Counted from the first letter of the stretch, positions 35,111 to 44,939 are shown. The stretch is 64,000 nt of DNA from Gammaproteobacteria bacterium (GCA_022825505.1 JAJDWR010000084.1:84542-148541), one strand, 5' to 3'. Notes: generated by a model not told the origin, from the letters alone. Numbers and translations: made by a program.

Positions 35111-35986
35111 TTACCCGCCGAACCCGTAGAGCCTGTGGGGGTTGTCGACCAGCACCTTTTGGCGCAGCGCCGCGTCGGGCATGAACAAGGGTATCAGGTC
35201 CACCAGGTCGCCGTCGTTGGGCATGTGCTTCCTGATATTGGGATGGGGCCAGTCGGTACCCCACAGGGTCCGGTCGGGGCAGACCTCCAGCAGCGCCTGC
35301 GCGAAGGGCACTGCGTCCGTGAACGGCGGGCCCGCCGTCGAAATCCGCTCGGCGCCGCAAATCTTCACCCAGCAATTCTCCCGCCGCGCAGTATCCAGCA
35401 ACAACCGGAACGGCCGTTGCTCCAGACCGTCCCCTGTGGGCACGCGGCCCATATGGTCGATGACAAATGGCACCGGCAGCTCGTCCAGCAGGCCGCTGAA
35501 CTCCAGCAGATCACCGGCATCGAAGTGCAGCACCACATGCCAGCCCAGACCCGTGATCTGCTTCACGACCCGATGAAACACCGTCATGTCCGGCGTGCCG
35601 CCCAGGTGCTTGACGAAGTTGAACCGCACCCCCCGGATCCCGCCCTCATGAAGCCGTTCGTACGCCCGGTCGTCCAGGCTGCCGTCCACGTTCGCCACAC
35701 CGCGGTAACGCCCCCCACTCTGCGCGATCGCATCGAGGATCACCGTGTTATCGACCCCGTGGCAACTCGCATTCACCAGCACCGCCCGTTCCAGCCCCAG
35801 CGTCGCCTGCAGCTCCCGGAACCGTTCCAGCGGCGCATCCGGCGGCGTGTATTTCCGCCCCCGCGCGTACGGATAAACCGCCCCCGGCCCAAAAATATGG
35901 CAATGAGCATCGCAAGCCCCGGCAGGCGGAACATACTCCGGCTTGCGCGTATCCGGGTCCGGCGCTCTGCAGGTGGGAATCGACAC
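35111..35986 (-). CDS. LigI-like amidohydrolase (2-pyrone-4,6-dicarboxylate lactonase family)
   Basis: A 291-residue TIM-barrel hydrolase of amidohydrolase_2 type. It has the DAHCHIFGP metal motif near residue 26, VLVNASCHGVDN, GIRGVRFNFVKHLGG, VVLHFDAGD, VIDHMGR and the terminal Asp motif LWGTDWPHPN. These are the marks of LigI and its relatives, which open lactones in aromatic catabolism. Which lactone is used here is unknown. The gene lies just downstream of dctQM on the reading strand side and may process an imported acid. Confidence 0.85.
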   Translation of the reverse strand: MSIPTCRAPDPDTRKPEYVPPAGACDAHCHIFGPGAVYPYARGRKYTPPDAPLERFRELQATLGLERAVLVNASCHGVDNTVILDAIAQSGGRYRGVANVDGSLDDRAYERLHEGGIRGVRFNFVKHLGGTPDMTVFHRVVKQITGLGWHVVLHFDAGDLLEFSGLLDELPVPFVIDHMGRVPTGDGLEQRPFRLLLDTARRENCWVKICGAERISTAGPPFTDAVPFAQALLEVCPDRTLWGTDWPHPNIRKHMPNDGDLVDLIPLFMPDAALRQKVLVDNPHRLYGFGG

Positions 35987-36073
35987 GGCGCGCTATGTTA
36001 CCAACATTAACGTACTCGGACCCCATACGTTTTTTGCTCGCGCCCCGGAACTCGATACGCTATTGGCTCGCGC

Positions 36074-36219
36074 GCACGGGTTGTCCGTGGAACATGTTTG
36101 CGCGCGTCGTGTGCTCGGCGCGGAGCCATGGATGGCAGGAGCGCCGAGCGCCGATCCGAGCCCGCCAGGGATGGCGGGCGAGGTTGAGCGCGCAAACATG
36201 TTCCACGGACAACCCGTGC
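36074..36219. repeat. Palindromic element, copy 2: perfect 32-bp arms around a conserved core
   Basis: A perfect 32-base inverted repeat (36074-36105 against 36188-36219) encloses an 82-base core carrying the same two small hairpins as the element at 26156-26298, in opposite orientation (about 8 differences over 83 aligned positions). Only the innermost arm bases (TTGCGC) are shared between copies; the remaining ~24 bases are unique to this site. It lies in the divergent intergenic space between the LigI-like and aldehyde dehydrogenase genes. Confidence 0.92.
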
Positions 36220-36333
36220 CCCCACGATCACCACATAATCAAGATTTCCCAAGACTGCAGCATCGCCTGCTGACAAGTGTAAAATCGTCGTTCGGACGGA
36301 TCCGCACGAAACGAATGGAGTGGAGTTATCTTG

Positions 36334-37773
36334 ATGGCTGAACCTGCTGCCAGAATGCAACACCAGCGCGACTTCGCGCTGACGATCGACGGCCAGTTCG
36401 TTGCCGGCGACGAGACCCTGGACGTCATCGACCCGGCAACCGAAGAGGTATTCGCCATTGCTCCCGCCGCCGGCCGAGAGCATCTGGAGCAGGCCGTAGC
36501 GGCCGCCCGGCGAGCGTTGCGTGCCTGGCGCGCGCTATCCTTCGAGGAACGCGCGGAGCTGATCCGGCAGTATTCCGTCCTCCTCCGCGAGCGCAAGCAC
36601 GAACTGGGCGAACTGCTCACCCGCGAGCAGGGCAAACCCATCGGACAGTCCGTAGCCGAGTTCGAGCGCGGCACCGCCCAGGCCGACGGCATGGCGGGCA
36701 TCGAAATCCCGGTCGAAGTTCTCCTCGAGGACGACAATCGCCGCATCGAGCTGCACTACCGTCCGTTGGGCGTCGTCGGCATCATCACCCCCTGGAACGC
36801 GCCCGCCGCGCTGGCGCTGGGATCGCTGAGCGCCGCGCTCTACACCGGCAATACCGTCGTCCTCAAGCCTTCGCCCTACACCCCGCTGACCACGCTCAGG
36901 ATGGGCGAACTCGCACAGCAGGTCTTTCCGCCCGGCGTCGTCAACGTGCTGGCGGCAGGCAACGACCTGGGCCAGTGGATGACCGAGCATCCCGACATCG
37001 ACAAGATTTCGTTCACGGGCTCGGTAGCCACAGGCAAGAAGGTCCTGGCAACCGCGTCGGAGACCCTCAAGCGCGTCACGCTGGAACTCGGCGGCAACGA
37101 TCCGGCCATCGTTCTCGACGACGCCGATCCGCAGGCCATCGCCAGGTCGCTGTTCTTCGCCTGCTTCGTGAACAGCGGTCAGGTCTGCATGGCGGTCAAG
37201 CGCATCTATGCGCACGAGAGCGTCTACGAAGAGTTGTGTTCGGCGTTGGTGGACGAGGCGAACGCGGCCAGGGTCGGCAACGGGCTCGATCCGGATACGA
37301 AGCTGGGACCGCTGCAGAACAGGATGCAGTACGAAAAGGTTTCGGAGATCCTGGAGGAGACGAAGAACAACGGCGCCACCGTCCTCACCGGCGGCGAAAT
37401 TCCCGACCGGCCAGGCTACTTCATTCCGCCGACCCTGGTTACCGACGTGGACGACGACAGCCGGATCGTCAGCGAGGAACAGTTCGGTCCGGTGGTGCCC
37501 ATATTGAAATTCACCGATCCGGAAGACGCACTGCGGCGCGCCAACGACACCCGCTATGGCCTGAGCGGCTCGGTCTGGACGTCGGACCCGGCACGCGGCA
37601 AGGCGCTGGCGGAGCGCATGGAAGTGGGCACCGCCTGGGTCAACCAGCACCGGGCGGTGTCCGCCTACGTGCCCTTTGGCGGCGCCAAGCAGTCCGGACT
37701 GGGCCGCCAGTACTCCATCATCGGGCTCAAGGGCTACATGGAGCCGAAGGTTGTGAGCGTGGCGAAACAATGA
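36334..37773 (+). CDS. NAD(P)-dependent aldehyde dehydrogenase
   Basis: A 479-residue aldehyde dehydrogenase. It has GVVGIITPWNAP, KPSPYTPLTT, FTGSVATGKK, the catalytic Glu in LELGGNDPAIVLDD, the catalytic Cys in NSGQVCMAVKRIY, EEQFGPVVPI and a C-terminal GGAKQSGLGRQYS. It is close to semialdehyde and betaine-aldehyde dehydrogenases; the substrate is not predictable. The ATG at 36334 is preceded by GGAG at proper distance. Confidence 0.93.
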   Translation: MAEPAARMQHQRDFALTIDGQFVAGDETLDVIDPATEEVFAIAPAAGREHLEQAVAAARRALRAWRALSFEERAELIRQYSVLLRERKHELGELLTREQGKPIGQSVAEFERGTAQADGMAGIEIPVEVLLEDDNRRIELHYRPLGVVGIITPWNAPAALALGSLSAALYTGNTVVLKPSPYTPLTTLRMGELAQQVFPPGVVNVLAAGNDLGQWMTEHPDIDKISFTGSVATGKKVLATASETLKRVTLELGGNDPAIVLDDADPQAIARSLFFACFVNSGQVCMAVKRIYAHESVYEELCSALVDEANAARVGNGLDPDTKLGPLQNRMQYEKVSEILEETKNNGATVLTGGEIPDRPGYFIPPTLVTDVDDDSRIVSEEQFGPVVPILKFTDPEDALRRANDTRYGLSGSVWTSDPARGKALAERMEVGTAWVNQHRAVSAYVPFGGAKQSGLGRQYSIIGLKGYMEPKVVSVAKQ

Positions 37774-37887
37774 ACATGCCGAATGGGGGTTTCGAAGCCA
37801 TGAGCGCGGGGGCCGCGGGGGCGATCGTGAAGCGACAGCACACCTTCACATGGCGCAGACGGACCTGATCGGCAAGGGGGAGCGACA

Positions 37888-39096
37888 ATGCTGTTAGGCG
37901 AGATTCTGAGAGTTGCCCTGCAGTCCATCCGGGCCAATATCATTCGCTCGTGCCTGACCATGCTGGGCATCATCATCGGCGTGGCCGCAGTCATCACCAT
38001 GCTGGCCGCGGGCTCCGGAGCCCAGCAGCAGATCGAGGAGCAGATCGATGCGCTGGGCGCCAACGTACTCAACATCACCGCCGAAACCTGGTTCCTGCGC
38101 GGTGTCGCCCGCGACGCGCTGACGCTGGAAGTCGAGGATGTCTGGGCGCTGCGGGAACACGCTCAGCATCTCGACGCCGTCGTTCCGACGCTGGAGGATC
38201 GCGGCCAGATTACCTACGACGGCCGAAATTCGAACACCCGGCTGGTCGGCACCACGGCCGACTTCGCCGATATCTTCAACTACGGCGTGCGCTACGGCCG
38301 CATGTTTACCGAAGCCGAAGATCAGGCGCGCCAGCGCGTCGCCGTGGCCGGAGCGTCGATTCCGCAGTATCTGGATATCGACAACCCGGCGGACCTGCTG
38401 GGCGAGCGGGTCTTCGTGCGCGGCATTCCATTTACCGTGGTCGGCATCTTTGAAGAAATCGGCGGGGACTGGAACAGTCCGGATCAGAATTTCTTTCTGC
38501 CGGTCCGAACCGCCGAGACTCGGGTGTTCGGCTCGGAAGACCTGGAGGACATCAGCGTTCGCGTTGTGCCCGACGTGTCTCTGGAGACTGCCATGGTGGA
38601 TGTGGAGCGCGTGCTTCGCGCCGAACACAGGATCCTTCCCGGCATGCCCAACGACTTCGCGATATACGACCGCAAGCAGTTCCTGGAAACCCGCGAGGAG
38701 GCTCAGCAGACTTTCACCATGCTGCTCGCGAGCATTGCCGGCGTGAGTCTGCTGGTGGGCGGGATCGGCATCATGAACATCATGCTGGTCTCCGTCACCG
38801 AGCGTACGCGGGAAATCGGCGTTCGCATGGCGTTGGGCGCGACGCGTTTCAACATCATGACGCAGTTCCTGATCGAAGCCGTCGCGCTGTGCCTTCTCGG
38901 CGGCGCGCTGGGCGTGGCGGCCGGTGCGGGCATGGCGGTGCTGATGTCGCGTACGGCCGGGTGGGCCGTCCATGTTTCCCCGGAATCGATCCTGCTGGCA
39001 GTGGCTTTCAGCCTCGGCGTAGGACTCTTCTTCGGGCTGTTGCCTGCGCGCCGCGCGGCGGCGCTGGATCCGATCGAAGCGCTGAGATACGAGTAA
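37888..39096 (+). CDS. MacB-type ABC transporter permease
   Basis: A 402-residue permease of the MacB/LolC-like group. An N-terminal membrane helix (MLGIIIGVAAVITMLAAGSG) is followed by a periplasmic MacB_PCD domain (~50-250) and a C-terminal FtsX domain with three helices (SLLVGGIGIMNIMLVSVTER, IEAVALCLLGGALGVAAGAG, VAFSLGVGLFFGLLPARRAA). Such permeases work with a separate or fused ATPase and usually a membrane-fusion protein for export or signalling. Neither partner is encoded nearby, so it appears as an orphan. Confidence 0.88.
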   Translation: MLLGEILRVALQSIRANIIRSCLTMLGIIIGVAAVITMLAAGSGAQQQIEEQIDALGANVLNITAETWFLRGVARDALTLEVEDVWALREHAQHLDAVVPTLEDRGQITYDGRNSNTRLVGTTADFADIFNYGVRYGRMFTEAEDQARQRVAVAGASIPQYLDIDNPADLLGERVFVRGIPFTVVGIFEEIGGDWNSPDQNFFLPVRTAETRVFGSEDLEDISVRVVPDVSLETAMVDVERVLRAEHRILPGMPNDFAIYDRKQFLETREEAQQTFTMLLASIAGVSLLVGGIGIMNIMLVSVTERTREIGVRMALGATRFNIMTQFLIEAVALCLLGGALGVAAGAGMAVLMSRTAGWAVHVSPESILLAVAFSLGVGLFFGLLPARRAAALDPIEALRYE

Positions 39097-39156
39097 TCTC
39101 GCCCTGAGGCTGTGGTGTAAACTACGTTTCCGCTTCGAATCCGGAAAGAGAAACCG

Positions 39157-39801
39157 ATGACAGAGACCACCCCCACCTCCGAAGCGCGCCCTGCCTCCGG
39201 CAAGCGCCTCCTGATCAGCGTAGTCGCCGCGGCGGCAGCCGGCATTCTCCTGGTTTTTGCGGTAATCATGCCCGCGGAATACGGTATCGATCCGCTCGGT
39301 ACCGGCGGTCTGATGGGCCTCGATACGATGACCGCAGAACCCACCCGCACGATCGAGGTCACCGATGTCATCGGCGGCAACGAAACCGTGTCGGAAGTGG
39401 AAATCCCCGACTACGGCGACCCGGTGCCCCTGCCCAATCCGGCGGTTCACCAGGATGAGGCCGAGCTCCGGCGCACCATGACGATGGAGGTGCCCATCGG
39501 CCCCTTCGAAGAGACGGAGATCAAGACCGTTCTCGGCGAGGCCAAGGTCATTCTCTATTCCTGGAGCGTCGACCGGGGCGACATCTATTCGGACTTTCAC
39601 GGCCACGCGCCGGAGTTCGGGCCCGACTTCTTCGTGCGCTACGAGGAACACCAGGAAGGCTCGGGCAACGACGGGTCCCTGGTGGCGCCCTTCGGCGGCG
39701 AGCACGGCTGGTACTGGTTGAACTACAACGAATACCCGGTCGTCGTGACGTTGACGGTGGAGGGGTATTTCGACGACATCATCGACTACGGAATTTTCTA
39801 G
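39157..39801 (+). CDS. Membrane-anchored periplasmic protein of unknown function
   Basis: A 214-residue protein. One membrane helix near the N-terminus (LLISVVAAAAAGILLVFAVI) is followed by MPAEYGIDPLGTGGLMGL and a periplasmic beta-rich domain with YSWSVDRGDIYSDFHGHAPEF and GGEHGWYWLNYNEYPVVVTL. Similar proteins are annotated simply as transmembrane anchor proteins. It follows the MacB-like permease with a 60-base gap, so the two may be co-expressed. Confidence 0.7.
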   Translation: MTETTPTSEARPASGKRLLISVVAAAAAGILLVFAVIMPAEYGIDPLGTGGLMGLDTMTAEPTRTIEVTDVIGGNETVSEVEIPDYGDPVPLPNPAVHQDEAELRRTMTMEVPIGPFEETEIKTVLGEAKVILYSWSVDRGDIYSDFHGHAPEFGPDFFVRYEEHQEGSGNDGSLVAPFGGEHGWYWLNYNEYPVVVTLTVEGYFDDIIDYGIF

Positions 39802-39858
39802 AAGCGGGCCGTGCAAGAGCCCGGGGAGCCGCGCCGGATCAGCGCCTGAACTGCCGGA

Positions 39859-40068
39859 ATGTCACAACAACGAAATCCCCGTTACTGGGCATCGCACTGG
39901 TACACGACCAAGTTCGCGAGAAAACCCATGCCGGCGGGATGGTACTGGCACGATCAGCACTACACGTGGAGCGGCCCCTACGACACCGAAGAGCAGGCCC
40001 GCAAGGACCTGGATGCCTACGAGAAGAGCCGCGAAACGCCGGTCCTGAGTTCCTTCCTGAATTACTGA
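39859..40068 (+). CDS. Small hypothetical protein, aromatic-rich
   Basis: A 69-residue basic protein rich in Trp and Tyr (YWASHWYTTKF, AGWYWHDQHYTWSGPY) with a short acidic helix TEEQARKDLDAYEKS, like the SPOR-like pattern of many small display proteins. Not recognised. Coding character (codon bias, spacing to neighbours) supports a real gene. Confidence 0.6.
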   Translation: MSQQRNPRYWASHWYTTKFARKPMPAGWYWHDQHYTWSGPYDTEEQARKDLDAYEKSRETPVLSSFLNY

Positions 40069-40079
40069 CCGCAACGCTG

Positions 40080-41282
40080 TCAATTCATGTTCTTCTCGCG
40101 TTCGCGGGGTATTCGCGAGGTTTCGGGTACGAGGAACAGCAGCACCAGGCCACCGAGGATGCCCAGGGCGCCGGCAAACAGGCTGGCGGCCGCCAAGCTG
40201 AATATCTCCACCAGCACTCCTGACAGCAAGGGTCCGCCGACCCAGCCGACGTCGCCGATCAGCCTCCATACCCCGAGGAACTGGCCCCGTTGGCCGGGGG
40301 GCGAGAGATCCATGCCGATGATCATCACCAGGCCGGTGCTCAGGCCGTTGCCGACTCCCAGCATCAGCGCGGCCGCCAGCAGCGTCCAGAAACCCTGTGC
40401 GAACGGCAGCATGGCCAGGCCGATGACGAAGCCCGCGACGCTCGGCACGCCGGTCCATTTGCGGCCCCAGCGGTCCATGGCGATGCCGACGGGGTAGGAG
40501 AGCGATACATCCACCGCCGCGGCCAGCGAGTAGATCAACCCTATGGTGGCGGGATCGAGGCCCACAAGCACGCCGAACAACGGAACCAGAAGTTGCCGGG
40601 TGGCGCGCATGATCTGGAAAACGATCGCGACCGTTCCCGCGGTGGCGAACATGCTCCGGTTGTCCGCAAGAATTCGGCCGATGGTCCGCAGGTGCCCGGA
40701 TCTTGCCGGCGAGTCGGGCCGGACGTCGGCCGTATAGACGAAGGAAATCAGAAAGGCGACGATGCAGAGGGAGGCGGCGCCCAGGTAGGCGGGCGCATAA
40801 CCAAGGGATTCGGCGACAATCCCGCCCGCCAGGGGGCCCGCCAACGCGCCCAGCCGCTGGATACCCGCGTTCACGGCGGTGGCCTGACCGCGTAGTTCCG
40901 GCGGGCAGCTATGGGTGATGTAGGTCAGCCAGCCCAGGAACCAGGCCGCATGTCCAGCGCCCAGGGGAACCGCCAGCAGGGCGATTTGCCATGGCTCGGT
41001 GGCGGCAGCCATGCCCAACATGGATGTGGCCAGCAACACGAATCCGCCGAGCAACACCGACTTGTCGCCGAACCGCCCTACCAGCAGTCCGGCCGGCACG
41101 TCGAAGATGAGGACCCCGACGCCCCTGAGCGCCATCACCAGAGCGGCGAAGGCGGCGCTGCCGCTGACCTGCAGCGCGTACAGCGGCAGCAGCAGGAGCA
41201 TCGCCTGGCTGGCCACCGCCGTGAACGCCGACGGCAGATATACCGGGATCAGCAGCCGGTCATGTGGAGCGGGCAAACCCAA
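40080..41282 (-). CDS. Major facilitator superfamily transporter
   Basis: A 400-residue permease with 12 predicted helices. It has the MFS loop GLLVGRFGDKSVLLGG between helices 2 and 3 and GIAMDRWGRKWTGVP at the equivalent position of the second half. It resembles drug/metabolite efflux members; the substrate is unknown. The start used is a TTG at 41282; an internal start cannot be excluded. Confidence 0.85.
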   Translation of the reverse strand: MGLPAPHDRLLIPVYLPSAFTAVASQAMLLLLPLYALQVSGSAAFAALVMALRGVGVLIFDVPAGLLVGRFGDKSVLLGGFVLLATSMLGMAAATEPWQIALLAVPLGAGHAAWFLGWLTYITHSCPPELRGQATAVNAGIQRLGALAGPLAGGIVAESLGYAPAYLGAASLCIVAFLISFVYTADVRPDSPARSGHLRTIGRILADNRSMFATAGTVAIVFQIMRATRQLLVPLFGVLVGLDPATIGLIYSLAAAVDVSLSYPVGIAMDRWGRKWTGVPSVAGFVIGLAMLPFAQGFWTLLAAALMLGVGNGLSTGLVMIIGMDLSPPGQRGQFLGVWRLIGDVGWVGGPLLSGVLVEIFSLAAASLFAGALGILGGLVLLFLVPETSRIPREREKNMN

Positions 41283-41403
41283 GGCGGGTATTCAGTCAGA
41301 AGGTTTCACATTGGTCCCGATGCGCTGACGCACAGGAACAACCGGGAACAAATGGGTTGCGTTGCCGTTCCATGCAAGACCGTCCGACGCGCAGCGTCAC
41401 GTT

Positions 41404-42624
41404 CTATTGGAGTACCGCGATGATGGAGCCGGCGACATAGTCCATGTTGGACCGATTGAGGCCGGCGAAATTGATCCGGCTCGATTCCACCATGTAGACG
41501 TGGAACTCTTCCCGCAGGCGGATGACCTGCTCGCGGGGGAGCCCCAGGAAGGAGAACATGCCACGTTCCCGGGCGATGAAGGAGAAGTCCACGTCGGCAC
41601 CGCGCTGCGCGAGTTGGTCTGCGAAGGTGCGCCGCAGGCTGTTGAGCCGCTCGCGCATTTCACCCAGCTCCTCCAGCCACTGAGCGGTCAGTTCCTCGTC
41701 GTGCAGGATGCAACTGACGATGGCGGCGCCATGGTCGGGAGGCATCGAATAGATTCCCCGGCCCATCTGCGCCAGGTTGGTCCGGGTGATTGCGGCCTCG
41801 TCCGCGTTTCGTGACACGATGCTGGCGAGGCCCACTCGCTCCCGGTACAGGCCGAGATTTTTCGAGCAGGAGGAGGCAAGCAGGATTTCGTCGACTCGCT
41901 CGGCCATGACGCGCACGCCATGGGCGTCCGCTTCCAGGTTCTCCGCAAGACCCTGGTAGGCCAGGTCCACGAACGGCACGATGCCGCGGTCGGCAAAGAG
42001 GTCGGCAAGGGCATCCCACTGTTCCGGGGAAAGATCCGCGCCGCACGGATTGTGGCAGCAGCCGTGCAGCAGGACCACGTCGCCGGGTCCCAGCGACGAG
42101 AACGTTTCGACCATGGCGTCGAAGTCGACCCGGTGGCGATCGAAGTCATAGTAGGGGTAGTGCGCAAGCTCGAGCCCTGCAAGCCGCAGCAGCGGCAGGT
42201 GGTTGGGCCACGACGGTTGACTCAGCCACACGGTGGCCGCTGGCCTGGCCCGGACGATGACATGGCCCGCTACGCTAAGGGCGCCGCTGCCGCCCGGGGT
42301 CTGGACAGATGAAACGCGTCCCGCCTCCAGCGCCGGGTGGCCGGCGCCGAAGAGCATCTTCTCCATGGCCTCGTTGAATCCGGGGTTTCCTGCGATGGCG
42401 ACGTAGCTCTTGCTGTCCTGGGCTTCGATGATGCGCCGTTCCGCGCGCTTGACGCACTGCAGTACAGGGGTGCGCCCGGCCTCGTCCTGGAACACGCCCA
42501 CGCTCAGGTCCACCTTGTTTGGGGCCGGGTCGGCGCGAAACAACGCCATGATGCCGAGAATGGCGTCGGGGGGCTGGAATTCCAGATTTTCGAACACGGT
42601 AATTTTCGGGAATACTGCAAGCAT
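41404..42624 (-). CDS. Aromatic/aspartate amino-acid aminotransferase
   Basis: A 406-residue PLP-dependent class I aminotransferase of the AspC/TyrB group. It begins FENLEFQPPDAILGIMALFRAD and contains LSVGVFQDEAG, GGSGALSVAGHVI, HGCCHNPCGADLS and FVDLAYQGLAE. The PLP lysine lies in LLASSCSKNLGLYRERVG. It swaps amino groups between aspartate or aromatic amino acids and 2-oxoglutarate. The ATG at 42624 matches the family start. Confidence 0.93.
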   Translation of the reverse strand: MLAVFPKITVFENLEFQPPDAILGIMALFRADPAPNKVDLSVGVFQDEAGRTPVLQCVKRAERRIIEAQDSKSYVAIAGNPGFNEAMEKMLFGAGHPALEAGRVSSVQTPGGSGALSVAGHVIVRARPAATVWLSQPSWPNHLPLLRLAGLELAHYPYYDFDRHRVDFDAMVETFSSLGPGDVVLLHGCCHNPCGADLSPEQWDALADLFADRGIVPFVDLAYQGLAENLEADAHGVRVMAERVDEILLASSCSKNLGLYRERVGLASIVSRNADEAAITRTNLAQMGRGIYSMPPDHGAAIVSCILHDEELTAQWLEELGEMRERLNSLRRTFADQLAQRGADVDFSFIARERGMFSFLGLPREQVIRLREEFHVYMVESSRINFAGLNRSNMDYVAGSIIAVLQ

Positions 42625-42747
42625 TGAGCCTGCCGAACGAGCGGATACTAAACGATCGGCCGGGCAGTGGTAAGGCCCGAGCCGCGTCGCCAACCCAAGT
42701 GCCCGCATACAAACCGCGGCAGCCCGGGGACGGCTGCCGGAAACGGG

Positions 42748-43830
42748 CTATCTCGCGTAGCGCTCCAGCAATTCGCGCACGTTCTCCGGCGGGTTGGTCA
42801 TTTCGCGAATGACCCGGGTGCCTTCCGTGTGCTCGATCAGCGGCATCCTTACCCCGAACATCTGCTGCTCGGTTGCACGGAATGCCTGATCGCCGGTGGT
42901 GGCGACGAAACTCTCGCGCAGTATGCGCACAGCATCTTCGGGAGAGTCTGGCGGCAGGAATGCCGCGTGGCCAAAGGTGTTGATGGTGGGCTGCAGCCAC
43001 TTGTAGATTTCGAACATTTCGCCTGAAGGATATTCGCCCTTCAGCTGCTCATAGACCTCAACGAATGTGGGTATGCCGGCGGCGGCCGGTTCCGGCAACA
43101 CGCTTCCGTTACGGTTCACCTGGGGGTTGTGCCACAACGCGAGCGCCTGTCCGGTGGATACCAGCGGTTCTTCAATGGAGAACCGGTACAGGGTGAGCCC
43201 GGCCGTCTGCATGTCGACCTCGCCCCTGCGCACGGCGTTGAAGACGTCGTTGGCGCCGGGAAAGCCCGTGATGTACGCGTAGTCCACGCCCAGCATGTCC
43301 AGCGCCATCCGGCCGAGAATGTCGTAGTGGTGAGCTGGACTCTGGCCGCCGTACTTCAGGCCCTGAACGGTGAGCAGGTCTTCCGGTGTCGACACGGCCT
43401 CGCTGCGGACATACACCATGTTCGGACTCTTGAGACCGCCGATCAGCGGCATCTCCGAAAAGTCGGCCCGCAATCCCGGCAGGCCGAGAATCTCCGCCGT
43501 TCCCGAGAATGGCGAGAAAAGCAGCGAATAGCCGTCGCCGTCGGCAATCTCATATCCGAAATTCCATACCCTCGTGCCGCCGCCGCCGGGAATGTTGCGA
43601 ACGACCATGGTGGGCCGGCCGGGAATGTGTTCGCGCCAGTGCTGGATGAAGGTGCGCAGCGCCAGGTCGGTGCCGGACCCCGGACCGCGGCCGATGTAGA
43701 CGGTGATCGTCTTGCCGTCGTAGAAGTCCCCGTCCTCCGCAAGCGCGTCACTACCTGCCATCAGGCCGGCTGCACACAGAACGAGGACGGATACCCGTCC
43801 GACCAGACAATGATTGCTCTCCATCGCCAT
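42748..43830 (-). CDS. Bug/TctC-type solute-binding receptor
   Basis: A 360-residue periplasmic binding protein with a signal peptide (VSVLVLCAAGLMAGSDALA|ED). It follows the TctC/Bug pattern: GKTITVYIGRGPGSGTDLALRTF, NIPGGGGTRVWNFGY and YITGFPGANDVFNAVRRGEVD. Such proteins bind carboxylates for tripartite tricarboxylate transporters, but tctA and tctB are not next to it. It lies behind the aminotransferase-side of the same strand and is divergent from a DUF6152 gene. Confidence 0.85.
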   Translation of the reverse strand: MAMESNHCLVGRVSVLVLCAAGLMAGSDALAEDGDFYDGKTITVYIGRGPGSGTDLALRTFIQHWREHIPGRPTMVVRNIPGGGGTRVWNFGYEIADGDGYSLLFSPFSGTAEILGLPGLRADFSEMPLIGGLKSPNMVYVRSEAVSTPEDLLTVQGLKYGGQSPAHHYDILGRMALDMLGVDYAYITGFPGANDVFNAVRRGEVDMQTAGLTLYRFSIEEPLVSTGQALALWHNPQVNRNGSVLPEPAAAGIPTFVEVYEQLKGEYPSGEMFEIYKWLQPTINTFGHAAFLPPDSPEDAVRILRESFVATTGDQAFRATEQQMFGVRMPLIEHTEGTRVIREMTNPPENVRELLERYAR

Positions 43831-43868
43831 GGGACTCTATCATCGAGACGGACAAAGGGGGGGACGTG

Positions 43869-44939
43869 ATGAAAAAACCAGCCGCATTTGGCCTGATTCT
43901 TCTGCTGCTCGTGCCGGTCGGCGCCGTAGCCCATCACTCCAGGGCGACCTTTTTCGACATGGACCAGATCGTCGAACTGGAGGGGGTGATCACCCGCGTG
44001 CAGTGGAGGCATCCGCACGTGCGTTACTGGATCCAGGCGGATCCCGCCTATGGCGGCGCCGAGTGGGAAATGGAGACCACCCCGCCCAGCCTGCTGGAAC
44101 GACTGGGCATCGGTCCGGACGTTGTCACGGCGGGAACGCGGGTGCGTGTGGCGGGGCCGCCATCCAGGTTCTCGGCCAATACCATGGAAGTCAGCCACGT
44201 GCTCCTGCCGGATGGACGCGAAGTCCTGCTGCATGGGGGCCTTGACCCCAGGTGGTCGCAGAATACGGTGGTCCGGCAGACGCTCGACTTCGACCCTGAA
44301 ACGGTGCGAGAGGCCGAAGCGGCCGCCCGGGGCATATTCAGGGTCTGGAACCGGTTCGCGATTCCCGCCGGTGACCGTCCGCCGTTCTGGCTCGGCAGCT
44401 ATCCGCTCACGGAGTCAGCCCGGGCCGTCGCCGCGGCGTGGGACCCCGCGGTGGGGACGGACGTGGGCTGCAGGGGCAAGGACATGCCGTGGATCATGGC
44501 CAGCAACTGGCCGTTCGAATTCATCGATGAGGGCGACACCATTCGGCTGCTGGCCGAAGAGTTCGATCGGGAGCGGCTCATCCACCTGAACGGGTCGTCT
44601 GACGAGGCCGTTCCGTCGCCCATGGGGTACTCCACAGGCCTCTGGGAAAACGGCGATCTGGTGGTTGTCACGACGCATGTCAATACGGGCCAGCTTGGCA
44701 GGGACGGTATCCCGCTAAGCGAGGATGTGGAGATTGTCGAGCGCTTCAGTCTGAGTCAGGATCAGCGGAGGCTGGATTATCGGATGACGATCACCGATGC
44801 CGCCACCTTCATTGAGCCCGTGACCTTTACGTCCCACTGGATATGGTTCCCCGGCGAGACCGTCAAGCCGTACAATTGCATCGAAACGCCGGGCTCGTGG
44901 ACAACGGTCGACCAGACCGAGTTCCGTTCGAGCCCGTAG
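43869..44939 (+). CDS. Exported DUF6152 family protein (paralogue 2)
   Basis: A 356-residue secreted protein. The signal peptide MKKPAAFGLILLLLVPVGAVA is followed directly by HHSRATFF, so the mature protein would begin His-His. The DUF6152 beta-domain has LEGVITRVQWRHPHVRYWIQA. The C-terminal part has VGCRGKDMPWIM, STGLWENGDLVVVTT and ERFSLSQDQRRLDYRM, similar in layout to the paralogues at 31851 and 47671. Function unknown. Confidence 0.8.
   Translation: MKKPAAFGLILLLLVPVGAVAHHSRATFFDMDQIVELEGVITRVQWRHPHVRYWIQADPAYGGAEWEMETTPPSLLERLGIGPDVVTAGTRVRVAGPPSRFSANTMEVSHVLLPDGREVLLHGGLDPRWSQNTVVRQTLDFDPETVREAEAAARGIFRVWNRFAIPAGDRPPFWLGSYPLTESARAVAAAWDPAVGTDVGCRGKDMPWIMASNWPFEFIDEGDTIRLLAEEFDRERLIHLNGSSDEAVPSPMGYSTGLWENGDLVVVTTHVNTGQLGRDGIPLSEDVEIVERFSLSQDQRRLDYRMTITDAATFIEPVTFTSHWIWFPGETVKPYNCIETPGSWTTVDQTEFRSSP

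Noticed and set aside
37894..39816. Minus-strand 640-residue frame
   Set aside because: Antisense to the MacB-like permease and the membrane-anchored protein, which have clear membrane topology.
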